Assembly (NCBI GenBank): GCA_033807775.1
Contig: CM066314.1
Span: 36,133,001-36,197,000 of the forward strand
Direction of reading: 5' to 3'
DNA length: 64,000 nucleotides
From: Saussurea involucrata
Lineage: Eukaryota; Streptophyta; Magnoliopsida; Asterales; Asteraceae
The number at the start of each line of letters is the position of its first letter. The first letter of the stretch is position 1. Of this stretch, positions 1 through 9,754 are shown piece by piece. The translations under genes and the position numbers were made by a program. Below the pieces are notes generated by a model. The model saw only the letters and a list, made by a program, of their open reading frames with translations, had not been told where the DNA came from and did no database searches.

Positions 1-3000
1 CACTATGGGTCTGACTGTCTAAAATATCCAAGGAACTCAGGTAATCAACGTCACTCCGGTAATCTAAGGCAACTGCGTACTCAGTCCTTTGCTGCATCAA
101 TCACTCCAGACTCCTCTACACCGCCAATTCAGGCACTGCATAACAACAACTCTTCACCTGACTCTGTGGCACTCCTGCGACAAAACCAAGACCAAATAAA
201 ACGACTCCTGACAGGTTCTATGGGAATGCATAACACCAACTCATCACCTATGCATAACACCAACTCATCACCTGATTCTATGGCACTCCTGCGACAAAAC
301 CAAGACCTAATAGAGCGACTCCTGACAGGTTCTATGGGAATGAATTCTCAGTGCAATATCTCAGCACCAGGCAATCCTTGGCTATTCGACTCTGGTTGCT
401 GTAACCACATGACACCTAAGGCTGACGGGTTTATCTCTAAGCAAACCTCCAGCATGTACTCATCAGTCCGCACTGCGGATGACACTCGGTTACCCGTATC
501 TTTCAGTGGAACTGTATCTACCACCAACCTTCAATTACCTGATGTGCTACATATTCCAAACTTATCTCTGAGTCTGATTTCTATCACTCAACTTATGGAA
601 TCCGGCCTAATTGTTTTGTTTCATCCTACTGGTTGTGTTGTGCAGGATCCAAAGACCAAGCAGATCCTTGGAGTAGGCCGTAAAGTTGGTCGGATGGTTG
701 AAGTGGCCTACCTTCGTCTCCCCTTACAATCCTCAAATCATGTTGCCTCTGTTTCCAGTACCCCTTCCTTTGAATTGTGGCATAAACGACTAGGACATTT
801 ATCTCTAGCTAGGATAAAACTGTTAGCTAGTTCAGGACTGTTAGGCAACACCTCTTCTGAAAACATTTATTGCTTATCCTGTCAACTTGGCAAACACCAT
901 GCCTTACCTTTTCAACTAAATGAACTCAATTCTGCTTCCCCTTTTGACCTCATTCACTCTGATGTTTGGGGGCCAGCCCCACATCCATCCATGGGGGGTT
1001 ATAGATACTTCGTTATCTTTATCGATGATCACACACGATTTACATGGATATATCTCATGAAACATCGCTCCGAACTACCTCAAATCTACATCACCTTCGC
1101 TCGTATGATCCAAACCCAGTTTTCCAAACCTATAAAGATTCTTCGAGCAGATAATGCTATGGAATACAAAGAATATTCTCTCCTCTCTTTTCTTCGATCT
1201 CAGGGTACTCTTTCTCAGTACTCCTGTCCAGGCACCTCTCCGCAAAATGGACGTGCAGAACGTAAACATCGCCACATCCTCGATATTGTTCGTACTCTAT
1301 TAATCTCAGCCAAGTTTCCAGAACGTTTTTGGGGCGAAGCTGCCTTCACGGCTGTCTACACCATCAACCGTCACCCGACTTCCATCCTCAATCAAAAGTC
1401 TCCCTATGAAATGCTCCATGGGGTCTCCCCTGCATATGAACTCCTAAAAGTATGGGGTTGTGCCTGCTTTGTTCAGTTGCAACCTCATGAACACACCAAA
1501 CTTGAACCTCGTTCTCGATTATGCTGCTTTATTGGCTACGGTATTGAACACAAAGGTTATCATTGTTGGGATCCAGTCTCTAAAAGACTACGTATATCCC
1601 GTCATGTCACATTCTGGGAACATCTTCCCTTCTCAACAGTATCCAAATTTCAAGACATACCCAATCCTTCCACTTCCTTCTTCACTGATAACTCTATCTC
1701 TTTGGACTCACTACATTTTGATTCCATACTGACCTCACCATCTGTCCCACCTCCTTCTAACTCACCTCCATCTGAGCCTTATTCTGTGCCATCTGTTCCA
1801 TCTCCTTCCGCCTCTTCTCAACCGGAACCTTCATCTGTTCCATCTGAACCTTCACCGGCCCCATCTGTGCCATCTGATCACGATCAATCATCTGCACCAA
1901 TTCCAAGTACTACTTCTGAGCCATCTGCTGAGTCTATGGATCCTAGCTCCTCTCAACCACAAGATGAAGCACGACGCTCCGCTCGGGTAAGACAAGTTCC
2001 TTCTCACCTTCGTGATTATCATTGTTATACCACTTTACTGTCCACCCATGAACCAACTTCCTTCAAGGAAGCCGATTCTAACCCTGTTTGGAAGCAAGCT
2101 ATGACAGAGGAACTTCAGGCACTTGACAAAGCCAATACATGGGAGTTTGTTCCTCTCCCACCAGGAAAGTCACCCATTGGTTGCAAATGGGTCTTCAAAA
2201 TCAAAACCAAGTCTGATGGATCCATTGATCGATACAAAGCACGCCTTGTGGCAAAAGGCTTCAATCAAGAATATGGCATTGACTACAAGGAAACGTTTGC
2301 TCCTGTGGCTCGTGTCACATCAGTTCGTAGTCTTCTCGCCATAGCTGCCACCAAGAAATGGCCACTTTATCAGATGGATGTCAAAAATGCCTTTCTGAAT
2401 GGCGATCTCGAAGAGGAAGTCTACATGAGACTCCCTCCAGGTGTGACCTCCCGTCAGGGACATGTATGTCGACTTCGAAAAGCCCTCTATGGCCTCAAAC
2501 AAGCTCCTCGTGCTTGGTTTGAAAAGTTTAGCAACACCGTCATCTCCTTGGGATTTTCTCCAAGTAACTATGATGCTGGCCTGTTTACTAGGACTACTGC
2601 TGCAGGTACTATCTTACTCCTGTTGTATGTTGATGACATGATCATCACCGGCAGTGACACTACAGGTATCAATCATCTCAAACAATCTCTCAGCTCATGT
2701 TTTGAGATGAAAGATCTTGGCAAACTACACTACTTTCTTGGACTTGAAGTTCTATCAGACTCTTCGGGCATCTATCTCTGTCAAGCCAAGTACATTTCAG
2801 ATCTGCTGTCCAAAGCTGGGATCACGGACAACAAAGTTGCATCTACACCCATTGAGCAAAATCTGCACCTTGCTCCGAATGCCGGAACCCCGCTGAAAGA
2901 CCCTACACGGTACCGTCAACTAGTTGGATCTCTGGTCTACCTGACTGTCACTAGACCAGATCTTGCCTATGCAGTTCATATAGTTAGCCAATTCATGGCT

Positions 3001-3570
3001 ACCCCGTGTTCAGACCACTATGCCGCTGTTCTTCGTATACTTCGGTACCTCAAAGGGACAATGTTCCATGGGCTTCATTTCTCATCCTTACAGCTTCGTG
3101 CCTTCTCAGATGCTGACTGGGATGGTGACATAACCGATCGTCGTTCCACTACCGGCTATTGTTTCTTTCTTGGGGACTCTCTTATCTCCTGGCGCAGCAA
3201 GAAACAATCGCTGACAGCTCGCTCCAGCACTGAAGCGGAATATCGAGCCTTAGCTGACACCACTCAAGAACTCGTATGGCTACGCTGGCTACTATCTGAT
3301 ATGGGTGCTCATCAATTTTCCCCAACACCATTGTGGTGTGACAACACTAGTGCTATTCAGATTGCTCACAATGATGTCTTTCATGAGCGTACAAAGCACA
3401 TCGAGATTGACTGTCATTTCACGCGTCAACATGTTCTTCGCAAGACGGTTAAACTTTTTCCAATCTCAACCATTGATCAGACTGCCGATATCTTCACCAA
3501 AGCTCATCTTCCAGGGCGTTTTCGGGCTCTTGTTTCCAAACTCAATTTGACTCATTCTTCCCCTACTTGA
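1..3570 (+). CDS. Ty1-copia polyprotein (gag end, protease, integrase, RT, RNase H), 5' end outside window
   Basis: The frame is open from base 1; the first ATG in the window (166) is internal. The first codons look like the end of a CCHC zinc knuckle (HYGSDC), so most of gag lies upstream. In order: a duplicated ALLRQNQD block, aspartic protease (DSGCCNHM, about 388), GAG-pre-integrase with an H/C zinc motif (about 775-910), integrase D,D,E (HSDVWG about 955, RADNAMEY about 1147, NGRAERKH about 1247), a Ser/Pro-rich linker (about 1740-1960), RT with an intact YVDD (2626-2637), and RNase H (SDADWDGD, STEAEYRAL, TKHIEIDCHF). There are no internal stops, so the copy could still be functional. 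It makes the particle proteins and enzymes of a copia element. Lineage is not settled; it has no third ORF, so it is not of the Sirevirus type seen later. Confidence 0.93.
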   Translation, partial: HYGSDCLKYPRNSGNQRHSGNLRQLRTQSFAASITPDSSTPPIQALHNNNSSPDSVALLRQNQDQIKRLLTGSMGMHNTNSSPMHNTNSSPDSMALLRQNQDLIERLLTGSMGMNSQCNISAPGNPWLFDSGCCNHMTPKADGFISKQTSSMYSSVRTADDTRLPVSFSGTVSTTNLQLPDVLHIPNLSLSLISITQLMESGLIVLFHPTGCVVQDPKTKQILGVGRKVGRMVEVAYLRLPLQSSNHVASVSSTPSFELWHKRLGHLSLARIKLLASSGLLGNTSSENIYCLSCQLGKHHALPFQLNELNSASPFDLIHSDVWGPAPHPSMGGYRYFVIFIDDHTRFTWIYLMKHRSELPQIYITFARMIQTQFSKPIKILRADNAMEYKEYSLLSFLRSQGTLSQYSCPGTSPQNGRAERKHRHILDIVRTLLISAKFPERFWGEAAFTAVYTINRHPTSILNQKSPYEMLHGVSPAYELLKVWGCACFVQLQPHEHTKLEPRSRLCCFIGYGIEHKGYHCWDPVSKRLRISRHVTFWEHLPFSTVSKFQDIPNPSTSFFTDNSISLDSLHFDSILTSPSVPPPSNSPPSEPYSVPSVPSPSASSQPEPSSVPSEPSPAPSVPSDHDQSSAPIPSTTSEPSAESMDPSSSQPQDEARRSARVRQVPSHLRDYHCYTTLLSTHEPTSFKEADSNPVWKQAMTEELQALDKANTWEFVPLPPGKSPIGCKWVFKIKTKSDGSIDRYKARLVAKGFNQEYGIDYKETFAPVARVTSVRSLLAIAATKKWPLYQMDVKNAFLNGDLEEEVYMRLPPGVTSRQGHVCRLRKALYGLKQAPRAWFEKFSNTVISLGFSPSNYDAGLFTRTTAAGTILLLLYVDDMIITGSDTTGINHLKQSLSSCFEMKDLGKLHYFLGLEVLSDSSGIYLCQAKYISDLLSKAGITDNKVASTPIEQNLHLAPNAGTPLKDPTRYRQLVGSLVYLTVTRPDLAYAVHIVSQFMATPCSDHYAAVLRILRYLKGTMFHGLHFSSLQLRAFSDADWDGDITDRRSTTGYCFFLGDSLISWRSKKQSLTARSSTEAEYRALADTTQELVWLRWLLSDMGAHQFSPTPLWCDNTSAIQIAHNDVFHERTKHIEIDCHFTRQHVLRKTVKLFPISTIDQTADIFTKAHLPGRFRALVSKLNLTHSSPT

Positions 3571-3583
3571 GTTTGAGGGGGGA
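3571..3583 (+). other. Polypurine tract of the copia element
   Basis: A G-rich run (TTTGAGGGGGGA) lies directly between the polyprotein stop and the first TG of the LTR, the standard place for plus-strand priming. Confidence 0.8.
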
Positions 3584-3789
3584 TGTTAGAGTATTAATGT
3601 CAATATGTATAGTTCAGGGTCCTTTCTGTAATTATGTGTAACTTACCTTGTATAAATAGTCTCTTAGGGTTTCATTATTAGGTTAGACACTTCATTTGTA
3701 TTACTCTCTCAATATATGAAAACGGCTGATTCTGCCACCATCTCTAGTGTGTCTCTCTCAATCTATCAACCTACTCACATATTCTAACA
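3584..3789 (+). repeat. 3' LTR of the copia element (206 bp)
   Basis: Starts TGTTAGA and ends TCTAACA, a perfect 7-bp terminal inverted repeat with canonical TG/CA ends. A TATA box (TATAAATAG) lies at 3651-3659 and an AATATATGAA-type poly(A) region follows. The partner LTR is outside the window, so neither the target duplication (3' candidate ACATG, 3790-3794) nor the age can be checked. Confidence 0.88.
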
Positions 3790-4323
3790 ACATGCAATTT
3801 ACGTTCTTTTATCTTGGACCTATAATACTTGATTTATGTTTTGTTAGGTATTTAATAAATAATTATTGGTAAGTTATATTATATATATAATTTGGTTGAT
3901 TAAATAAAATAATATAAGGTTTTGGCTGTTATGACGTGGTTATGGCCTTTGCTGTCATCTCACTTCATGCTTCATGCTGAAGTGGTTGCAAACTGCATGC
4001 AGTTTTATGTTGTTATTATTTTGTCTCTTAGATTTGAATTAAACGTAGTGATTCAGGAATTTAATTCATATATATTTTTAACACATTAATTACTTAAAGA
4101 TGAGTCATTCTAGTTTATTTTAAGTATGAAGGACGAAAATATCAATAAACTATGAACTATATAAATGGAAACAATAATGAATTACAAACCACAAATATTA
4201 AGAAAAAAAAACAATGAACCGTAAACCCCATATGGACAATAACCTTAATCTCGAAAGAACATAGATGAAAATAGCAATTTTTAATGTATACAAAGGTTTG
4301 AAGGACCATGTCTAGGATTGTGA
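3790..4323. other. AT-rich DNA between the copia LTR and Harbinger copy A
   Basis: No gene seen. From about 3886 the sequence recurs at about 40201 and marks the start of the tandem duplication; the border lies in a short TA run. The text around 3900-4320 (TTTTGGCTGTTATGACG and following) matches 40215-40630 with small indels. Confidence 0.6.
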
Positions 4324-4706
4324 GAGCATCCACAAGGATTTCATATAGATTTTATATGTATTGCAAACGTGTCACGTATTGATTTCTATTTTAGAAATTA
4401 TGGTGGTTGTGAGTATGATTGCTAAATTCGAAATTGGTTTTTAGTAATTGCAAATGTCAATCAGTACTTTTTGTTAGTATAAGAAATTATAGGGAATAAT
4501 ATCTAAATTAGAAATTGTTTTATGTCTAATCATGTTTTGTGATGTTTTGTAGAGTATGTTTATGAAAAAATGTATGAATAATTTTTGTTTGTTAATAAAT
4601 ATTAAAAAATGCAAAATATAATTTATATAAAAATTCAATAAAATAAATTACATATTAAAATAATACAAACTTAACACATAAAAATACAAATTTGTTCGTT
4701 TAGAAG

Positions 4707-4975
4707 TTATTTAAGTTGATGTTCGTACAATCTCCGTTGTGGTTCGCTCATTGTTGTGGGATCCATTTCCATCAACTTTATGATCATTTTTCGATTTTCT
4801 CGTTTGTTCTTAAGTTTTTATGTTTCCACAAATGATGTATGGAATCTCTTATCACCTGAATTTTTTCTTTTTCAATATTTAGGCGTTCTAACATTGTCAC
4901 TTGTTCGTTTTCGATAGAACCTGTTGAAAAAGGTTTTTTTTACCTTTATCCTTCGAGGCATTCTTTCCCAACGGT
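4707..4975 (-). pseudogene. Remnant of Harbinger ORF2 (NAM/trihelix-associated type), copy A
   Basis: Minus-strand translation gives recognisable pieces: SIENEQVTMLERLNIEKEK, then after stops LMEMDPTTMSEPQRRLYEH. This resembles the C-terminal part of the second ORF of plant PIF/Harbinger elements, the DNA-binding partner needed with the transposase for transposition. Stops and a frameshift break it and the N-terminal DNA-binding region is absent. It is divergent from the transposase, with only a few bases between. It cannot make a working partner protein, so this copy would depend on help in trans. Identification is by pattern only. Confidence 0.55.
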
Positions 4976-4984
4976 GTAAAAACT

Positions 4985-5878
4985 ATGGATCCTTACTTTC
5001 TAAGTAATTCTGATTGCACCGGTAGACAAAGTTTAGCACCTATTCAAAAGTGTACTGTTGCAATGCGTATGTTAGCATACGGTGTAAGCGCGAACGTCGT
5101 TGACGAATATTTACAAATTGGGGAAACAACGACAATAGAATGCGTCAAGAAGTTCGTACAAGCTATTATTGCCATGTTTGGGGACGAGTATATGAGAAGG
5201 CCAAACGCTAGAGACCTTGAACGATTACTTTATAATGGACAACAACACGGATTCCCAGGTATGTTAGGAAGTATTGATGGCATGCATTGGCAATGGAAAA
5301 ATTGTCCCGTAGCATGGCATGGTCAATATGCAAGAGGGGATCATAAGTCTCCAACTATTATCTTAGAAGTTGTTGCTTCAACAGATCTATGGATATGTCA
5401 TGCATTTTTTGTTTTTCAGGGTACCTTAAATGATATCAACGTGTTAGACCGTTATCCCGTCTTCCATGAGGTTTTGGAAGGGAAAGCACCACAAGTTAAT
5501 TTCTCCGTCAATGGCAACAATTACAATTTTAGGATATTATCTTGCTAATGGGATCTATCCTAATTAGGCTACATTCGTGAATTCAATTCCATTACCTCAA
5601 TCCCCAAAACATCTACTATTTGCAAAGAAACAAGAGGCTGCTTGGAAAGATGTAGAGAGAGCATTTGAGGTACTCAAATCACGTTTCGCTATTATATGTG
5701 GGCCATCTCGTATGTGGTGCAAAAAAATAATTGGAGAAATAATGAGAGCATGTATAATCATGCACAACATGATCGTCGAAGATGAACGTCATATTTATAT
5801 TCGTCAATTTAATCATATAAACGATGATGTTAATTTTACTATAACTACGCCTCAAATCTCTCATAGCATACTTCCTGG
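4985..5878 (+). pseudogene. PIF/Harbinger DDE transposase, copy A (frameshifted, truncated)
   Basis: Harbinger transposases cut and paste elements with 3-bp TTA/TAA-like target duplications. Visible family blocks: RMLAYGVSANVVDEYLQIGE, GFPGMLGSIDGMHW (first catalytic D), GTLNDINVLDR (second D), and in the second frame VERAFEVLKSRFAI (catalytic E) and IIMHNMIVEDER. Reading frame 1 stops at 5546-5548; the continuation GYYLA is one frame over, so a frameshift lies near 5530. Copy B has the same shift. A second in-frame stop replaces the Trp of 'PNWATF' (5566-5568). The C-terminus is cut at the Cassandra junction. The usual N-terminal block upstream of 'DPYF' is missing or unrecognisable. Confidence 0.85.
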
Positions 5879-6103
5879 GTATATTAGTAAACCTTGGCCT
5901 TACTAGACACAACGCGTTTTGGGGCCACAAGCATGTGGGTTCCTTGGGAACTCTGTGGTTAAGCGTGCTTGGGTGGGAGTAGTACCAGGATGGGTGACCT
6001 CCTAGGAAGTCCTTGCGAAGTCCTTGCCAGGTCGCCAAGAACAAAGTCGTGAGCCAGTGGGGCAAAACGGACAATATTGTGTCGTGGTAAGCGGGGTGTT
6101 ACA
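5872..6103 (+). repeat. Cassandra LTR L0 (5'-truncated) with 5S-like core
   Basis: Lacks about the first 55 bases of the LTR, being fused to Harbinger copy A at TGGGTAT (5877-5883). The 5S rRNA-like core is at about 5937-6013, including GTTAAGCGTGCTTGGG (A-box region) and GGATGGGTGACCTCC (IE and C-box region). Kind 'a'. Confidence 0.85.
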
Positions 6104-6186
6104 AATGGTATCAGAGCCACTCCTGTGCCGTTCGGGATGGTGGGGCAAACCTCATCGAGGACGATGAGTCCCTAAGGGGGGGTGTG
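6104..6186 (+). other. Cassandra internal domain I1: primer site and polypurine tract
   Basis: The primer binding site TGGTATCAGAGCC is at 6106-6118; the polypurine tract CCTAAGGGGGGG lies at about 6171-6182. No coding capacity, as expected for a TRIM that is moved by other elements' enzymes. Confidence 0.85.
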
Positions 6187-6341
6187 TGTAACACCTTAGG
6201 CATATCCCACATCCTTTAGAGGGCAGGAGATATGCTGGGTATATTAGTAAACCTTGGCCTTACCAGACACAATGCGTTTTGGGGCCACAAGCATGCGGGT
6301 TCCTTGGGAACTCTGTGGTTAAGCGTGCTTGGGTGGGAGTA
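6187..6341 (+). repeat. Cassandra LTR L1, left part
   Basis: Starts TGTAACACC and runs to GGTGGGAGTA inside the 5S-like core, where Sire-1 begins. GAGTA (6337-6341) is the target duplication. The right part resumes at 20828 with GTACCAGGATGGG. Confidence 0.87.
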
Positions 6342-6967
6342 TGTCAGGATCGATTCCAAACAAGAATAACTATACTTAGAAATCAGAATTAAAGAATCTT
6401 GCGGAATAGAACTTTAATTCAAACACACTCAATGAACAACTAATCAGAAAACACAATCTGTTTGTATTCAATGCTTCAACTCACAAGTTTACAACCAAAC
6501 CTCAATCTTGTTGAACAGGCTCAACAAGACGACTTCTACTTCTCTAGAAATAGGGTTCTAAACCTTGAGGTTAATTCTCTCTAAAACAAAAACGACTTCT
6601 CTCAAAATTTACTTACCGAATATCTATCAACATCTATTTATACTAAATAATTACAAGATAACTATCAAAACAAAATTGATCTTCAGAATATTCTTTCATG
6701 CTTATCTTCAAACATTCCATCTTTATCTCCAACATTCTCGCATTCCATAATTATGATCACCAGCAGTATTAACATCGTTATGCACAAGCAGTACTAACAT
6801 TGTTCCAGCAGCATTAACTTTTACTTGCAGTACTAACCTTGCTCTGGCAGTAGTATTGTTGTTCTGGCAGTACTAACGTTGTTCTGGCAGTACTAATCGT
6901 TGTTCTGGCAGTACTAACGTTGTTCTGGCAGTACTAACCATACTTAGCAAATCTTCAGTTCCCAACA
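6342..6967 (-). repeat. Sire-1 3' LTR (626 bp)
   Basis: On the minus strand a TATA box (TATAAATAG) lies at 6634-6642. The 6755-6950 part, near the 5' end in minus-strand terms (U3), holds about nine copies of a 20-21-base unit built on GCAGTACTAAC. Identical to the other LTR at all but one base by eye. Confidence 0.9.
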
Positions 6968-6982
6968 ATCTCCCCCTAACTT
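6968..6982 (-). other. Sire-1 polypurine tract
   Basis: Plus strand ATCTCCCCCTAAC, i.e. GTTAGGGGGAGAT on the minus strand, directly next to the LTR end. Confidence 0.8.
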
Positions 6983-7030
6983 GACTTTTTAGGTTGAGAA
7001 GTCAAGTTCTTCAGATGATGCTTCCAAAAC

Positions 7031-9754
7031 CTAATCATGAACACATAAATCAGGATTCAAACCCAGGCTTTGATTGATAATCCTTCTCACCAAGTATCTT
7101 CCCATTTCAGAATCCTTGTTGCAAGCCAACTTAGCATGTAGCATTCCATTCAACCTTTTCATGCTGTGCTTGTATGCAACATCCACCAAATAATACTCAT
7201 GATATGTATAGTCAAGTGTGATGACATACACTCCACATTTTTCAATGAGCATCCAGTTGGTAATGGCTTGAAAATTTCTTTCTATTATATACTGAGCTGC
7301 TTCTGGTTTGAACATTAGGCACAGGTATTCAAGAACCAATTTGGTGATAGACATCCCTTTCTCATTCAACATATTTCCATACAGCTTCATTCCAACCTTG
7401 TACATCTCCTCTACGTCAGATCTAGAGCACATTCTGATAAGTCTTCCCCATGTAGAACAGACCTCAAACTTCCCATCTGCTCTTTTGACTCTAATGTACT
7501 CTTTTCTCTGATCTACCAAGGTATCCCAGAAGATGATCTCAGGAGGCATGGAAGATAATGGGTCAACTTTGATTGGATCAGTATCAACCATAGTGATATA
7601 CATATCACATTGAGCATTACTTGGTTGACCTGATGGAGTTGCTACTTCTTCTTCAGCAACCTTTGTCTCATCTTTCTTTTCTGGAACATCCTCTTCTTTT
7701 TCTTCTTCTACCACTGGTTCTACCCTAGGTTTCTTGACAACTTTCCTCTTGGTAGCTATAGACTTGGTTCTTGCTCTTTTCAGTGACACCAGCTTTTCAC
7801 CCAGGGTTTCTTCTTGCTTTTTAGGAGTGTCATGTTTGGCTTTAATCAAAGCCTCTGCAACTTCAACTTCTTCCAAAGTAGGCTTTTTAGTTTCTGTTGC
7901 TTCCTTTGTTTCTGCTGCTTCTTCCTTTGTAGATACTGCTTCTGGCATGGTTTCTGCTGCTTCTTTTGTTTCTGCTGCTTTCTTTGTTTCTGCTGCTTCT
8001 TTTGTTTCTGCTGTTGGTTCAGTTTCTGCTTCTTTCTGAATTTCAGCAACATTAACTGTTTCTGCTGCATGATCAGTTTCTGCTTCTTTCTGAATTTCAG
8101 CAGCATTAACCGTTTCTGCTGCATGATCAGTTTCTGCTTCTTTCTGAATTTCAGCAGCATAAACCGTTTCTGCTGCATGATCAGTTTCTGCTTCTTTTGC
8201 ACTTTCTTCAACACACTCATTCTCCCCCTTTTCCTGTGCACTCTCTGTGTTGAAATCAGCTTCTGACTCCCCCTTTTTGGGAGCATCATTGTTGGGGCTT
8301 CTTCTTTTAAGAACATACTGAGCTTTCTTCTTCCTGTGCATCAACTTTGTAATTAGCTTCTTATGCTTCTCAAGCTGTGTTTGTTGATATAGGACCACTT
8401 TCTTGAGTCCATCTATCTCCTTTTGCTGACTTACAACATATGTGTTGATATTGGCAATGGTTTCCATCAATTCCTCATATGTATATCTATCCTCACCTTG
8501 TTTAGGAGTTTTTACTTCCTTTAAAGGATCACTGGAAATTTTAGTAGGTGTCTTTTGCCTAGCAAAAGCACTGCCTACCCCCGTGGTTTCTTGGCACCTG
8601 GGACCTCTGAATGATTTCTCATTCTGAGTTGCCGTGAGGAAGGTCTTAGGTATGTTACCATTGTCCTTCTCTGTGCTAGCAGAAGTAGTGGCAACCTTGC
8701 TACTCACATGCTCAACCTTCTCCTTAGTGAGCACCTTCTTGGGGTTGGGAGACACCCCTGTGGTTTCCCTTTCGATATTCTCTAATGGAGAATGCTCCAA
8801 TAGAGGGCTTAAAGGCTTTGGGCTTGTAGGAGGTACATCAAGGGAAGGAGCCTTGTGTACCCTTCTTCTTGTAAACTTTTTGGTTATGTGAGGAGTGGGT
8901 CTTTGAAGAATGGACTGAGGAATTTCTTTGGTGATTGAGGGTGGGGTTTGGCAATCAGTGGGTTGGTCTAATGAGGGCCTTGACCCTGATGCCATACCTT
9001 CTTGTGTGTGGGACACACCCATCATTGTAGAGAACAATGGAGTGTCAACTCCTTCCGAGTCCCTGGAAGTTCTTCTCATATTTGAGAAGACCTTTCCTTT
9101 AGGGGGTTTAGGTACATATACCTCAGTAAATTGAGGCAAATCCGTCAATTCCTGAGTAATCACTGCTTGGATAAACCTTGGGTACATATAAAAACGCTTT
9201 TTGGATTCCAGGTTTGACACAAGATCATTGAAAATCATTTGTGAAAAATTAAACTTCCTGGCAGTGGCCAAGCAGACCAGGGCATAAGCAATGGTACTGC
9301 TAAACTCACTCCATCCAGTAGTTTTCTTTGAAATGCAATGCATTAAGGTATGAACAAAGAATCGCCATTGTGTAGAAAACTTAGACTTGAAAAACTTAAA
9401 GATTCCAATGGGACCTTCATACCCCATTCTCGTTAAATTTGAGTATAGATCGTCATTAAGAATAGACGTCATACCTGAGGCATCATCCAATCGAAGAGTG
9501 ATGCGAATAATCTCCTCTGTAACATTCAAGGGTTTGTCACACACCCTTGTTTTGATGATTTTCTGCCCATCTTCAGACACCACGGTGGCATTTTCCCAAA
9601 ACTGCTTCTGATGCTCGGTGTAGATTGTCGGGGTCACCGTTAGGGCATAGGATATATGCGTGGACTTGAGGAAATCCACAATGTCGTGAAAACCTGCGGA
9701 TTGTTTTGGCTTCTGGAGCATGGCTATCTCGTTGTGTTCGTCGATAAACTCCAT
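7031..9754 (-). CDS. Sire-1 third ORF ('env-like' protein of Asteraceae-type Sireviruses), 907 aa
   Basis: A full-length ORF after pol. The N-terminal third (residues about 1-200) has the family core: a hydrophobic 'FLKSTHISYAL' block, PTIYTEHQKQFWENA, TQWRFFVHTLMHC, and FYMYPRFIQAVI. The middle is low-complexity: Pro/Ser-rich, a coiled-coil-like stretch (VVSQQKEIDGLKKVV), then Ala/Glu/Thr repeats, then Lys/Arg-rich KKPRVEP that could act as a nuclear signal. The C-terminal 170 residues look folded (PPEIIFWDTLVDQRKEY, NWMLIEKCGVYVITLDYTY). I see no signal peptide or clear membrane segment, so 'envelope' is a positional name only; function is unknown. It has its own TATA box upstream (9869-9876). 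Confidence 0.85.
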   Translation of the reverse strand: MEFIDEHNEIAMLQKPKQSAGFHDIVDFLKSTHISYALTVTPTIYTEHQKQFWENATVVSEDGQKIIKTRVCDKPLNVTEEIIRITLRLDDASGMTSILNDDLYSNLTRMGYEGPIGIFKFFKSKFSTQWRFFVHTLMHCISKKTTGWSEFSSTIAYALVCLATARKFNFSQMIFNDLVSNLESKKRFYMYPRFIQAVITQELTDLPQFTEVYVPKPPKGKVFSNMRRTSRDSEGVDTPLFSTMMGVSHTQEGMASGSRPSLDQPTDCQTPPSITKEIPQSILQRPTPHITKKFTRRRVHKAPSLDVPPTSPKPLSPLLEHSPLENIERETTGVSPNPKKVLTKEKVEHVSSKVATTSASTEKDNGNIPKTFLTATQNEKSFRGPRCQETTGVGSAFARQKTPTKISSDPLKEVKTPKQGEDRYTYEELMETIANINTYVVSQQKEIDGLKKVVLYQQTQLEKHKKLITKLMHRKKKAQYVLKRRSPNNDAPKKGESEADFNTESAQEKGENECVEESAKEAETDHAAETVYAAEIQKEAETDHAAETVNAAEIQKEAETDHAAETVNVAEIQKEAETEPTAETKEAAETKKAAETKEAAETMPEAVSTKEEAAETKEATETKKPTLEEVEVAEALIKAKHDTPKKQEETLGEKLVSLKRARTKSIATKRKVVKKPRVEPVVEEEKEEDVPEKKDETKVAEEEVATPSGQPSNAQCDMYITMVDTDPIKVDPLSSMPPEIIFWDTLVDQRKEYIRVKRADGKFEVCSTWGRLIRMCSRSDVEEMYKVGMKLYGNMLNEKGMSITKLVLEYLCLMFKPEAAQYIIERNFQAITNWMLIEKCGVYVITLDYTYHEYYLVDVAYKHSMKRLNGMLHAKLACNKDSEMGRYLVRRIINQSLGLNPDLCVHD
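8026..8190 (-). repeat. 54-bp coding repeat in the third ORF
   Basis: Three copies of an 18-residue unit ETDHAAETVNAAEIQKEA (with N/Y and A/V variants), followed towards the C-terminus by shorter AAETKEAAETKK units (to about 7860). In-frame expansion; no function known. Confidence 0.85.

Larger units (their letters stand above)
4324..5878 (+). mobile_element. PIF/Harbinger transposon, copy A (3' end lost)
   Basis: Begins with the terminal repeat GAGCATCCACAAGGATTTC, which is inverted at the far end of copy B (42611). It carries an ORF2 remnant on the minus strand and a transposase on the plus strand. It stops inside the transposase, where it joins a Cassandra LTR at the shared string TGGGTAT. 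Copy B continues for another 430 bp to its right terminal repeat, so copy A has lost its 3' end and flank. Confidence 0.85.

Noticed and set aside
7734..8316. Overlapping ORFs rich in Cys/Phe/Ser or Lys/Gln
   Set aside because: Shadow frames of the Ala/Glu/Thr repeats of the Sire-1 third ORF.
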